Assembly (NCBI GenBank): GCA_017412585.1
Contig: JAFPXK010000091.1
Span: 1-32,878 of the forward strand
DNA: 32,878 nt
Direction of reading: 5' to 3'
Origin: Oscillospiraceae bacterium
GTDB taxonomy: Bacteria; Bacillota; Clostridia; Oscillospirales; Oscillospiraceae
Part shown: in pieces, positions 16,546-24,702 of the stretch
Numbering within the stretch: position 1 is the first letter of the stretch
How the letters are laid out: every line of letters begins with the position of its first letter
Made by a program: the position numbers and the translations under genes
The notes under the pieces: generated by a model
The model's input: the letters and a program-made list of their open reading frames with translations, nothing else
Told to the model about the DNA's origin: nothing
Databases searched by the model: none

Positions 16546-16574
16546 TTTACAGCCGCATCTTTTTGGCGTATACT
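16546..16574 (+). promoter_or_regulatory. Promoter of ireB
   Basis: TTTACA (16546-16551), a 17-bp spacer and TATACT (16569-16574) lie 30 bp before the ireB start, giving it a transcript separate from pheST. Confidence 0.65.
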
Positions 16575-16603
16575 GTGAAATATATAGGAGGGGTGGTGCT
16601 GTA

Positions 16604-16849
16604 ATGGATGATTTTACCCGTAAGTTCAACGTGGCGGAGGACCGGGACGAGCAGGTGCGCCATGTGCTTTCCAATGTGTACGACGCCCTGCGGGAAAAGG
16701 GCTACGACCCCGTGAACCAGATCGTGGGCTACATCCTGTCGGAGGACCCCACCTATATCACCAACCACAACGGCGCCCGCTCCCTCATCTGCAAGATCGA
16801 CCGGGACGAGCTGCTGCAGGTGCTGGTGAAGCACTATCTGGATATCTGA
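16604..16849 (+). CDS. ireB: IreB family regulatory phosphoprotein (UPF0297)
   Basis: An 81-residue protein with the family core [20 protein letters not shown], then [16 protein letters not shown] and [13 protein letters not shown]. In Enterococcus, IreB is a substrate of the PASTA kinase IreK and lowers cephalosporin resistance; Thr residues near the N-terminus are phosphorylated there. Here T5 in MDDFTRKF is the comparable residue (inference). The start follows AGGAGGGG. It usually sits with alaS, ruvX and a DUF1292 gene, but none is adjacent here. Confidence 0.93.
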   Translation: MDDFTRKFNVAEDRDEQVRHVLSNVYDALREKGYDPVNQIVGYILSEDPTYITNHNGARSLICKIDRDELLQVLVKHYLDI

Positions 16850-16860
16850 CACCCTTATTA

Positions 16861-16892
16861 TGCGGACTGCCCCGGGGCAGTCCGCATTTTTT
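16861..16892 (+). terminator. Terminator of ireB
   Basis: TGCGGACTGCCCC and GGGGCAGTCCGCA form a perfect 26-bp palindrome, followed directly by TTTTTT. Confidence 0.93.
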
Positions 16893-16983
16893 CTGCTTCC
16901 GCCCCGTCATTGTTCCGCAAGCAGCAAAAGCTCTGGTGATATTGGCGATATGTCACCATGTGCCGGCATAGGATATCGTCACT

Positions 16984-17019
16984 ATGCCCCTTGACTTTAT
17001 GGGGCATTTGCGCTATAAG
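16984..17019 (+). promoter_or_regulatory. Promoter of the exporter operon with an operator-like inverted repeat
   Basis: TTGACT (16991-16996), 17 bp, TATAAG (17014-17019). The -35 box lies exactly in the gap of an inverted repeat, ATGCCCC (16984-16990) and GGGGCAT (17001-17007). A bound protein there would block polymerase. A second imperfect repeat, GTGATAT to ATGTCAC, lies near 16936-16958. No regulator gene is adjacent. The 5' leader of about 105 nt has no recognised structure. Confidence 0.7.
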
Positions 17020-17130
17020 TGTATTAACGCAATTAGTACAGTTTTTGTCTCCCGAAGACGGGAACGCTTTTCGCTGCGGGTGCGTCTAACAAGGCAGCGA
17101 AACGCAAAATGAGAAAAGAGGTAACGCGAC

Positions 17131-18459
17131 ATGAAAAAAACAGCACTTCTCCTGGTGTTGGCCCTGTGCCTGAGTCTGCTGGCGGGCTGCGGCGGCAGCG
17201 CGGAAGGCGAGGCGTCGGTGCAGAGCGTCAGCATGATCTGCGGCATGGGCTCTGTGGGTCTGGCCGAGCGGTTTGCCGGCGTGGTCACCGCCCAGGGCGA
17301 GACGGAGATCAAGGCCGACAGCAACAGCAAGGTGGCCTCCGTGAAGGTCAGCGTGGGCGACGAGGTGACGGAGGGACAGCCTCTATTCACCTACGACACC
17401 GCACAGGCCAGCATGGACCTGGAGCGGGCGCGGCTGGACCTGGAGCGGATGAAGAACGCCCTGGCCGACAAGGAAAAGGAGAAGGCCAGCTATGAGGAGA
17501 CGGCCAACTCCCTCTCCGGTGAGGAGCTGAAAACCTACCAGCTCATGATTCGGGAGGCCAACGCCGACATCGTGGAGCAGAAGTACAACATCTCCTCCAA
17601 GAACATGGAGATCGAGCGCCTGGCGGCGGCGCTGAAAAACGTCACCGTCAACGCCCCCGTGTCCGGCGTGGTGAAGGCCATCAATGAGAATGGCTCCTAC
17701 GACGAGATGGGCAACCCCAAGCCCTTTATGACCATTGTGGAGACCGGCGGCTACCGGGTGAAGGGCTACGTCAACGAGAACAACGCCTCCGCCCTGCAGA
17801 TGGGCATGGAGGTGCTGCTGCGCAGCCGGGTCAGCGACGCGGTGTGGCACGGCACCATCAACGAGGTGGACTGGAACAGCCCCGCCCAGGGCAACGGCAA
17901 CTATTACGGCGTCAGCGACGACACCACCCAGTCCAGCAAGTACCCCTTCTACGTCACCCTCACCGACAGCGAGGGTCTGCTGCTGGGCCAGCACGTGTTC
18001 ATTGAGCCGGACTACGGCCAGGACGCCGTGGCGGACGCCAACACCATCCACCTGCCCTCCTGGTACATCGTGGACGCGGACAGCAATCCCTTCGTGTGGG
18101 CCCAGGACAGCCGGGGCAGACTGGAGAAGCGCAGCGTGACCCTGGGCGAATATGACGAGATGATGGACACCTATGTGGTGGAAAATGGCCTGACCCCCGA
18201 GGACTACATCGCCTTCCCCGACGAGAGCCTTGCCGCCGGCATGACCTGCGTCACCTATGACGAGGGCAACTTCGGCGGCGGCGACATGGCGGGCTTTGAC
18301 GAGGGCATGATGGAAGGCGGCATGGTAGCGGAGGGCGACATGGCCGTGGCCGACGGCGCCTTCTACGGCGACAACGCGGCGGACTTCGGCGGCGAGGTGC
18401 CGATGGACGGCGCTGAGGTCGTGCCCGAGGAGGCCATTGCGGGAGGCGACAACACATGA
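17131..18459 (+). CDS. Exporter adaptor lipoprotein (HlyD/RND-type), adaptor 1
   Basis: The 442-residue adaptor has a lipobox LAGC (lipidated C20). One half of a biotinyl-lipoyl domain (about 55-85, KVASVKVSVGDEVTEGQPLF) precedes a coiled-coil hairpin (about 88-165). The second lipoyl half is NVTVNAPVSGVVKAINENG, then come beta-barrel domains. It should anchor on the outer face of the membrane and link to the MacB-like permease. The last 60 residues are unusual: rich in Gly, Asp, Glu, Met and Ala, almost without basic residues. It overlaps the ATPase gene by 4 bp. Substrate is unknown. Confidence 0.88.
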   Translation: MKKTALLLVLALCLSLLAGCGGSAEGEASVQSVSMICGMGSVGLAERFAGVVTAQGETEIKADSNSKVASVKVSVGDEVTEGQPLFTYDTAQASMDLERARLDLERMKNALADKEKEKASYEETANSLSGEELKTYQLMIREANADIVEQKYNISSKNMEIERLAAALKNVTVNAPVSGVVKAINENGSYDEMGNPKPFMTIVETGGYRVKGYVNENNASALQMGMEVLLRSRVSDAVWHGTINEVDWNSPAQGNGNYYGVSDDTTQSSKYPFYVTLTDSEGLLLGQHVFIEPDYGQDAVADANTIHLPSWYIVDADSNPFVWAQDSRGRLEKRSVTLGEYDEMMDTYVVENGLTPEDYIAFPDESLAAGMTCVTYDEGNFGGGDMAGFDEGMMEGGMVAEGDMAVADGAFYGDNAADFGGEVPMDGAEVVPEEAIAGGDNT

Positions 18460-19136
18460 TCCTGGAAATGCACGATATCTGCAAGGATTACCCCATGGGC
18501 AAAACGGTGACCCGCGTGCTGAAAAACGTGAATCTCACCGTCAACGAGGGGGACTACCTTGCCATCATGGGCCCCTCCGGCAGCGGAAAGACCACGTTGA
18601 TGAACATTATCGGCTGCCTTGACGTGCCCACCAGCGGCAGCTACTCCCTGGGCGGGCGGGACATCACCGCCTGCTCTGCCAAGGAGCTGGCAACGGTGCG
18701 GAACAAGGAGATCGGCTTCGTGTTCCAGAGCTTCCACCTGCTGCCCAAGCTGACGGCCCTGGAAAACGTGGCCCTGCCCCTGCTGTACGGCGGCATGAAG
18801 AAGGCCCAGCGGCTGGAGTTGGCCCGGCAGGCGCTGGAGACGGTGGGCCTTGCCGACCGCATCGACCACCGGCCCGATCAGCTCTCCGGCGGTCAGTGCC
18901 AGCGGGTGGCCATTGCCAGAGCCATTGTAGGAAAGCCCAAGCTGCTGCTGGCCGACGAACCCACCGGCGCATTGGACAGCGCCAGCGGCGCGCAGGTGAT
19001 GGAGCTGTTTCAGCAGCTCCACGAGGACAGCGGCGCCACCATTATTATGATTACCCATGACGCCGGCATCGCCCGCCATGCCCAGATGACCCGGACCATC
19101 CGGGACGGCATCCTCTCGGGAGGTGTGGAAGTATGA
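18456..19136 (+). CDS. MacB/LolD-type ABC transporter ATP-binding protein
   Basis: The 226-residue ATPase has all motifs: Walker A GPSGSGKTT (39-47), Q-loop FVFQSFHLLPKLTALENV, signature LSGGQ (143-147), Walker B LLLADEP with catalytic E168, D-loop SALD-like GALDS, and H201 in ITHD. Family: mechanotransmission-type exporters (MacB, LolCDE, FtsEX, BceA). It overlaps both adaptor genes by 4 bp each, so expression is tightly coupled. It powers the permease at 20714-21961. Confidence 0.96.
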   Translation: MILEMHDICKDYPMGKTVTRVLKNVNLTVNEGDYLAIMGPSGSGKTTLMNIIGCLDVPTSGSYSLGGRDITACSAKELATVRNKEIGFVFQSFHLLPKLTALENVALPLLYGGMKKAQRLELARQALETVGLADRIDHRPDQLSGGQCQRVAIARAIVGKPKLLLADEPTGALDSASGAQVMELFQQLHEDSGATIIMITHDAGIARHAQMTRTIRDGILSGGVEV

Positions 19137-20701
19137 GCAAGACTGTGAAAAAAGTGATCCTCGGCGTGGTGATCGCCGCGGCGGTGGTGGCAGCGGTGTG
19201 GGGCATCCTCACCGTGCTGCGTACCGCCCGCCGCAAGCCGGTGAACGTGTATCCCGTCACCAGCTTTATGACCACCAACGAGTGGGGCAGCAGCTCCCAG
19301 AGCAGCGGCACCGTCACCACCGACAAGCTGCAGAAGATTTACCTGTCTGAGAGCCAGACCGTGTCCCAGGTGTACGTCACCGAGGGCCAGACGGTGAAAA
19401 AGGGCGACAAGCTGCTGAGCTACGACACCACCCTTACCAGCCTGGAGCTGGAGCGGGCAAGGATTGCCTTGGAGCGGCAGGAGGCGTCCGTCCGGCAGTT
19501 GGAGCACCAGCTGGAGCTGGTGGACGATTTCCGCGACAAGAGCTTCTGGCGTCTGGAAAAGGCCAAACTGGAGACCCAGCTCAACGCTGCTGAGGCGAAG
19601 GTGCGTGAGGAAGCCGGCGCCGACACGGACACTCCCCTGCCGGATGTAGACCTCATCGCCGTGAAGGACGGCACACAGGCCCATCCCTACTATATGCTCA
19701 CCGCTGACTTCACCCCCGAGCGCATGGCCCAGCTCCGCACCGACCACGGCGCCGGCGAGATTTATGTGGTGCTGTATTACTCCGACCCCGACCTGGGTGA
19801 CACGGTGGACCAGGGCGTGAAGCTGACGGATAACGACGTGATTACCTTCTTCACCCCCTCCTATGAGATACCTGTGGCCGGCGACGCAGCCTCCGCCAAT
19901 GCTCAGGTGAAGGAGCTGCGCCGCAAGCTCAACGAGTGCAACGAGATTTTGGAAAGCGACGACACCCCTGAGGATTACAACGCCTATCTCATCAAGAAGG
20001 CCCAAAAACAGCAGGAGATCGACCAGGCCCAGGTGGGCCTGAAGATCGCCCAGATGGACTTCCAGCGCAAGAGCAGCGAGGTGGCAGACGCCTCGGTGTA
20101 CAGCGAGATGGACGGCGTGGTGAAGGCGGTCCGGGACCCCAAGGAGGCCTACCAGAACGGTGAGGCCGTGGTGGAGGTGTCCGGCGGCGGCGGATATTAC
20201 GTCAGCGGCGTCGTCAGCGAGCTGGATCTGGAGAACATGAAGATCGGCGACACGGTGCAGATCAACTCCTGGATGACCGGCGTGAGCTGCGAGGGCACCA
20301 TCGTGTCCGTGGAGGACTATCCCGCCAGCCAGTCCGGCTGGAGCAACGGCAACCAGAACGTGTCCTATTATCCCTTCAAGGCCTTTGTGTCCGAGGACGC
20401 CAATCTGCAGCCCAACGACTACGTGGACATCTCCTACCGCAGCGGCAGCAATAAGAATGCCTGGTATCTGGAGAGCATGTTCATCCGGGTGGACAATGGC
20501 AAGAGCTACGTGTACGTCCGGGGCGAGAACGGGCTGCTGGAGAAGCGGGACGTGGTCACCGGCGCCGATTTGTGGGGCAGCTACACTGAGATCCGGGGCG
20601 GACTGACCCAGGATGACTACGTGGCCTTCCCTTACGGCCAGGACGTGGCAGACGGGGCAAAGACCCAGGAGGCCACCCCCGACCAGCTCTATAACTATTA
20701 A
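19133..20701 (+). CDS. Membrane-anchored exporter adaptor (HlyD-type), adaptor 2
   Basis: The 522-residue product starts with a membrane helix (about residues 7-28) and no lipobox. A lipoyl half (KIYLSESQTVSQVYVTEGQT, about 65-100) leads into a first coiled-coil strand. About 100 residues of non-coil sequence (about 160-255) follow, then the second coil strand (ELRRKLNECNEIL to QMDFQRKSSEV). A second lipoyl half and barrel domains complete it. The insert at the coil tip is atypical for adaptors. It differs from adaptor 1 in anchor, length and tail, so they are not simple recent copies. The permease starts 12 bp downstream. Confidence 0.87.
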   Translation: MSKTVKKVILGVVIAAAVVAAVWGILTVLRTARRKPVNVYPVTSFMTTNEWGSSSQSSGTVTTDKLQKIYLSESQTVSQVYVTEGQTVKKGDKLLSYDTTLTSLELERARIALERQEASVRQLEHQLELVDDFRDKSFWRLEKAKLETQLNAAEAKVREEAGADTDTPLPDVDLIAVKDGTQAHPYYMLTADFTPERMAQLRTDHGAGEIYVVLYYSDPDLGDTVDQGVKLTDNDVITFFTPSYEIPVAGDAASANAQVKELRRKLNECNEILESDDTPEDYNAYLIKKAQKQQEIDQAQVGLKIAQMDFQRKSSEVADASVYSEMDGVVKAVRDPKEAYQNGEAVVEVSGGGGYYVSGVVSELDLENMKIGDTVQINSWMTGVSCEGTIVSVEDYPASQSGWSNGNQNVSYYPFKAFVSEDANLQPNDYVDISYRSGSNKNAWYLESMFIRVDNGKSYVYVRGENGLLEKRDVVTGADLWGSYTEIRGGLTQDDYVAFPYGQDVADGAKTQEATPDQLYNY

Positions 20702-20713
20702 GGAGGCGACAAT

Positions 20714-21961
20714 ATGCTGGAAAACGTATCTCTGGCCCTTCAGGGCGTGTGGAGCCACAAGCTGCGCTCCTTCCTGACCATGCTGGGCATCATCATCGGC
20801 ATTGCCGCCATCATCACCATTGTGTCCACCATCAAGGGCACCAACGAACAGATCAAGCAAAACCTCATCGGCCAGGGCACCAACGTGGTCACCGTGCAGC
20901 TGACACAGGACGGCTATGAGTACGACATGAGCTGGTCCGCCCCGCCCCAGGGGGTAACGCCCCTCACCGAGGAGCGCCGGGCCGAGCTGGAGAAGCTGGA
21001 CGGCGTGGAGGAGGTCTCCCTGTACTATCAGCGCCAGTGGAGCGACAACGTCTACTACGGCAACACCGGCTATTCCGGCGCCGTCTACGGCGTGGACAGC
21101 CACTATTTCTCCGTCAACGACTACACCGTGAACTACGGACGGGGCTTCGTGCCCTCCGACTTCACCCAGCGCCGGAAGGTGGCGCTGGTGGACAGCAGCA
21201 CCGCCCGCAGCCTCTTTACCGGCGAGAACCCGGTGGGGCGCACCATTGAGATGCAGGGCGAGCCCTTCACCGTGGTGGGCGTGGTGTCCAAAAACAGCGG
21301 CAGCGGCCCGGTGATCAACTCCCTGCAGGACTACTGGATGTATGCCGGCAACGGCTCCAACAGCATCTTCATCCCCGGGGAGACCTGGAGCGTGATCTAC
21401 CGCTACGACGAGCCCCAGAAGGTGGCCGTCCGGGCCAGGAGCACCGACGCCATGACCTACGCCGGCGACAACGTGGCCAAGGCCGTCAACGAGTCCAACG
21501 TCACCTCCGACAAGGTGAAATACCAGGCCGACGACCTGCTGAAGCAGGCCTCCGACCTGCAGAACCTGACCTCCAGCGCCAACAGCCAGCTCATCTGGAT
21601 CGCCGCCATCTCCCTGGTGGTGGGCGGCATCGGCGTGATGAACATCATGCTGGTGTCGGTGACGGAGCGCACAAGGGAGATCGGCCTGAAAATCGCCATC
21701 GGCGCCCAGCAGAGCCGCATCCGCTGGCAGTTCCTGACGGAGGCGGCGGTGCTGACCTCCCTGGGCGGCCTCCTGGGCGTGGGCTGCGGCATCGGCCTTG
21801 CGTACATGCTGTCACACGTCATGGGCACGCCGGTGGCCATATCCGGCAGCGCGTGCCTGATTGCGGTGGTGTTCTCCATGGTCATCGGCATCGTGTTCGG
21901 CCTGGCCCCCGCCGTGAAGGCCAGCAAGCTGAATCCCATTGAGGCCCTGCGCCACGAATAA
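20714..21961 (+). CDS. MacB-type ABC permease (FtsX domain)
   Basis: The 415-residue permease has the MacB layout. One N-terminal helix (about 18-40, FLTMLGIIIGIAAIITIV) precedes an extracytoplasmic MacB-type domain of about 230 residues. The FtsX part with three C-terminal helices follows (ISLVVGGIGVMNIMLVSVTE, LGGLLGVGCGIGLAYML, VVFSMVIGIVFGLAPAV), ending in NPIEALRHE. AGGAGG precedes the start. It ends the operon before a terminator. Substrate is not predictable; relatives export peptides, macrolides or lipoproteins. Confidence 0.95.
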   Translation: MLENVSLALQGVWSHKLRSFLTMLGIIIGIAAIITIVSTIKGTNEQIKQNLIGQGTNVVTVQLTQDGYEYDMSWSAPPQGVTPLTEERRAELEKLDGVEEVSLYYQRQWSDNVYYGNTGYSGAVYGVDSHYFSVNDYTVNYGRGFVPSDFTQRRKVALVDSSTARSLFTGENPVGRTIEMQGEPFTVVGVVSKNSGSGPVINSLQDYWMYAGNGSNSIFIPGETWSVIYRYDEPQKVAVRARSTDAMTYAGDNVAKAVNESNVTSDKVKYQADDLLKQASDLQNLTSSANSQLIWIAAISLVVGGIGVMNIMLVSVTERTREIGLKIAIGAQQSRIRWQFLTEAAVLTSLGGLLGVGCGIGLAYMLSHVMGTPVAISGSACLIAVVFSMVIGIVFGLAPAVKASKLNPIEALRHE

Positions 21962-21991
21962 TTCTACACACTCCCTTTGAGAATGAGAAAG

Positions 21992-22016
21992 CACCCTGCC
22001 TGAGCAGGGTGTTTTC
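21992..22016 (+). terminator. Terminator of the exporter operon
   Basis: CACCCTGC (21992-21999) and GCAGGGTG (22004-22011) with a CTGA loop, followed by TTTTCCTTTTATTT. Confidence 0.88.
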
Positions 22017-22040
22017 CTTTTATTTCCTGTCCGGGGCGGT

Positions 22041-22069
22041 TTGACATCTTCCCTATTCTATGGTAAACT
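22041..22069 (+). promoter_or_regulatory. Promoter of the small unknown gene and the NlpC/P60 gene
   Basis: TTGACA (22041-22046), a 17-bp spacer and TAAACT (22064-22069), 39 bp before the 22108 start. Confidence 0.8.
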
Positions 22070-22107
22070 GTTAGCATCTGTGAATATGTGTAAACGGAGG
22101 AATGAAC

Positions 22108-22407
22108 ATGGCTGACGAGAAGAAGACCGAAGGTCTGGTATATAAGGGACATCCCCTGCGCCGCATCGACAATCTGATTTATTACGGCTCCATGGCCGAC
22201 AAGTACATCGTAATGTTCCAGATTCTGGACACCAAGAAGGAGCATGATATGGACGTGGCCACCAAGGTCAGCGTCCAGCTCCAGCTCACCGACCCGGACC
22301 TGAAGTCCCGGGACCGGGTGGTGAAAAAATCGGAGAAGGACAGCCTGTACGCCGCTATGGACGTGGGCGCCATCTGGCTGGAGCGCGCCCTGGCCGGCAA
22401 GCTGTAA
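22108..22407 (+). CDS. Conserved-looking small protein of unknown function
   Basis: A 99-residue soluble, charged protein that I cannot assign. It begins MADEKKTEGLVYKGHPLRRI, has a hydrophobic strand (DKYIVMFQIL) and ends with a probable helix (SLYAAMDVGAIWLERALAGK). GGAGG lies 7 nt before the ATG at 22108; an ATG at 22102 is too close. Only 3 bp separate it from the NlpC/P60 gene, whose own ribosome site is weak, so it may drive translation of that gene. It has no signal peptide, so the partnership is by expression rather than location. Confidence 0.8.
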   Translation: MADEKKTEGLVYKGHPLRRIDNLIYYGSMADKYIVMFQILDTKKEHDMDVATKVSVQLQLTDPDLKSRDRVVKKSEKDSLYAAMDVGAIWLERALAGKL

Positions 22408-22410
22408 GCC

Positions 22411-23658
22411 ATGAGACGGAAGCTGACAGCACTGCTGGCGGCGCTGATTGTTTTGCTGTCCGGCGTGGTCATGCTGGCGGCAACGGTGCTGCCCCAGGAG
22501 CCGGTTGACCCCTCTGTGGCTGTGGCGGCCTACGTGGCTGCGCCGCTGGACGCCGTCGCGGTGTCCGTGGAGGAGCTGCCCGACGTACGCCTGGAGGTCA
22601 GGGATTTGGCCCGGGATGCCCACGACATCGCCGTGACGGTCCGGGACGATGCCCTGGCGGAGGAGGCGGAGCGGATCGCCGAGGAGCAGCGCATCGCCGC
22701 CGAAAAGGCCGCCGCGGAGGCGGCCCGCAAGGCCGCGGAGGAAGCCGCCAAAAAAGCCGCGGAAGAGGCTGCCAAAAAGTCGGAGGCCGCCTTTGGCAGC
22801 AGCACCACATCCGTGAAGGCGCTGGGCGTGGTGTCCGGTTCCGACGTGCGGATGCGCGCCGCCGCCGACGGCAGCAGCGCCATCATCACCACCCTGGGCA
22901 AGGGGGCGGCAGTGGCCGTCACCGGCATCGAAAACGGCTGGTATCAGGTGAAATACGACGGCAAGAGCGGCTATATGTCCGCCCAGTTCGTGGACGCCAA
23001 GAGCTCTGCCAGCGGCCTGAGCGCCAACGGCAAGGTCACCGGCGACAGCGTCAACGTGCGCTCGGCCGCCGCTACCAGCGGCAGCGTGGTGACCACGCTC
23101 TCCAAGGGCGCAGGCGTCACCGTCACCGGCTTTGAAAAGGGCTGGTACGCCGTCACCACAGGCGGCACCTCCGGCTATGTGTCCGGCGACTATGTGGCGC
23201 TGGTGAGCAAGGCGGTCACGGCTGCCCAGCAGCCCGCCGCGCAGCAGACGGAGACACCCGTGATCACCGCCACCGGCACCGGGGCGGAGATCGCCGCCAA
23301 GGCGCTGGAATACGTGGGGTATCCCTACAAGTACGGCGGCGAAGGGCCCAACAGCTTCGATTGCTCCGGCCTCACCAAGTACATCTACGGGCTGTACGGC
23401 GTGACGCTGTACCACGGCTCTATTAAACAGGGTCAAACGGGCATCGCGGTGGACAAGTCCGAGCTGCAGCCCGGCGACCTGGTGCTGTTCTACGGCAGCG
23501 GCAGCGAGGCCGGCGTGAAGGATGCCCACGTGGGCATCTACATCGGAGACGATCAGTTCGTCCACGCCTCCACCTATGGCGTTGGCGTTATCGTTTCCTC
23601 GCTGAACACCAACACCTACATCAAGCGTTACTCCGGCGCACGGCGCATCATCTACTAA
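22411..23658 (+). CDS. Secreted NlpC/P60 peptidase with two SH3 domains
   Basis: Probably a gamma-D-glutamyl-diamino acid endopeptidase cutting peptidoglycan stem peptides. Its 415 residues comprise an N-terminal signal or anchor (about 1-26) and an Ala/Glu/Lys coiled coil (about 75-125). Bacterial SH3 domains lie at about 135-197 and 205-265, then a Gln/Pro linker. The NlpC/P60 domain (about 285-415) has C318 in DCSG, H373 in AHVGIYIG and H385 in FVHAS as the catalytic set. It resembles clostridial cell-separation hydrolases. It is translated right behind the small unknown gene. Confidence 0.95.
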   Translation: MRRKLTALLAALIVLLSGVVMLAATVLPQEPVDPSVAVAAYVAAPLDAVAVSVEELPDVRLEVRDLARDAHDIAVTVRDDALAEEAERIAEEQRIAAEKAAAEAARKAAEEAAKKAAEEAAKKSEAAFGSSTTSVKALGVVSGSDVRMRAAADGSSAIITTLGKGAAVAVTGIENGWYQVKYDGKSGYMSAQFVDAKSSASGLSANGKVTGDSVNVRSAAATSGSVVTTLSKGAGVTVTGFEKGWYAVTTGGTSGYVSGDYVALVSKAVTAAQQPAAQQTETPVITATGTGAEIAAKALEYVGYPYKYGGEGPNSFDCSGLTKYIYGLYGVTLYHGSIKQGQTGIAVDKSELQPGDLVLFYGSGSEAGVKDAHVGIYIGDDQFVHASTYGVGVIVSSLNTNTYIKRYSGARRIIY

Positions 23659-23668
23659 TGCCTATGGA

Positions 23669-23701
23669 AATCCCCTCGCCGATGCGGCGAGGGGATTCTT
23701 T
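23669..23701 (+). terminator. Terminator after the NlpC/P60 gene
   Basis: AATCCCCTCGCC (23669-23680) and GGCGAGGGGATT (23686-23697) with a 5-nt loop, then CTTTTATT. It lies at the convergent end of lgt and may serve both strands, though the minus side lacks a clear U-run. Confidence 0.88.
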
Positions 23702-24699
23702 TATTCTGCTTTTTCGCTTTCGGCGGCGGCTTTCCCGCTTTCGGCGGCGGGATTTTCCGTTTCGGCGGCGGTTTTTTCCGCTTCGACGGCGGCTGCATTC
23801 TCGCTCTCGGCGGCGGATTGGGCTGCCTTGCGGTGGACGTACAGCTCGCTCTTATCGTGGGGGTGCAGCTTCAGATGGTACAGCAGCATAAAGGCCGACA
23901 CCAGGATCATCACGGCGCTCAGCGCCTGGCTGACGCGGATGGGCTGGCCGAAGAGCTGCCATCCGAAGAGATACAGGCTGTCGGTGCGCAGGCCCTCGAT
24001 CCAGACCCGGCCCAGGCCGTACCACAGGAAATAGAACCAGGTGTTCTCGCCGTCGAAATGGCGGGCCTTGGACACCACCGCCAGCAGGAGAACGAGGCCC
24101 ACCACGTTCCAAAGGCTTTCATACAGGAAGGTGGGGTGGACGCACACCGCCTCGCCGGTGGTGGTGATCAGCTCCATGCGCCAGGGCAGGGTGGTCTCGG
24201 CGCCGAAGGCCTCACGATTCATAAAATTGCCCCAGCGGCCCACCGCCTGGCCGATGAACAGGCCGATGACCACCACGTCCATCATGGCGAAGAAGGCATA
24301 GCCCTTCCGGCGGGCTATGACCAAAATGGTGATGACCGCGGCGATGACGCCGCCGTAGATGGCCAGGCCCCCGTCCCAGATGGCGATCATCTCGCCCCAG
24401 TTGAGGCTGCCGTCGCTGTTGCGGTACAGGTCCAGGTAGAAGATGACGTAATAAATGCGGGCGCCGATGACGCCTATGGGCAGGCCCCACAGCACGGTAT
24501 CCAGCAGGTCGTCCTCAGTGATGCCGTATTTTTCCTTTTGCCTCATACACACCACCACCGCCAGCAGGGCGCCCAGGGCGATGAGGATGCCGTACCAGTA
24601 GATGCCGTGGCCCACGTTCAGCGCCTTGGACGAAGCGGTGAAGGTCCAGTCCCCCAAAAGGCCGGGGAAACGGATGGGGCTGTCTGTCATAATGCGCAT
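23701..24699 (-). CDS. lgt: Prolipoprotein diacylglyceryl transferase with a repetitive C-terminal tail
   Basis: Adds diacylglycerol to the lipobox cysteine of prolipoproteins, in the membrane. The Lgt signature GRWGNFMNREAFG is present, with GARIYYV and WDGGLAIYGGV, among about seven membrane segments. The 332-residue product is longer than usual because of about 45 extra C-terminal residues in a degenerate repeat of the form AAAESE(K/N), highly charged and likely cytosolic. AAGGAAGG precedes the ATG. It is 3 bp from yfmH, so it ends the yfmF-yfmH-lgt operon. Two lipoproteins encoded in this window would be substrates. Confidence 0.96.
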   Translation of the reverse strand: MRIMTDSPIRFPGLLGDWTFTASSKALNVGHGIYWYGILIALGALLAVVVCMRQKEKYGITEDDLLDTVLWGLPIGVIGARIYYVIFYLDLYRNSDGSLNWGEMIAIWDGGLAIYGGVIAAVITILVIARRKGYAFFAMMDVVVIGLFIGQAVGRWGNFMNREAFGAETTLPWRMELITTTGEAVCVHPTFLYESLWNVVGLVLLLAVVSKARHFDGENTWFYFLWYGLGRVWIEGLRTDSLYLFGWQLFGQPIRVSQALSAVMILVSAFMLLYHLKLHPHDKSELYVHRKAAQSAAESENAAAVEAEKTAAETENPAAESGKAAAESEKAE

Positions 24700-24702
24700 A
24701 GC

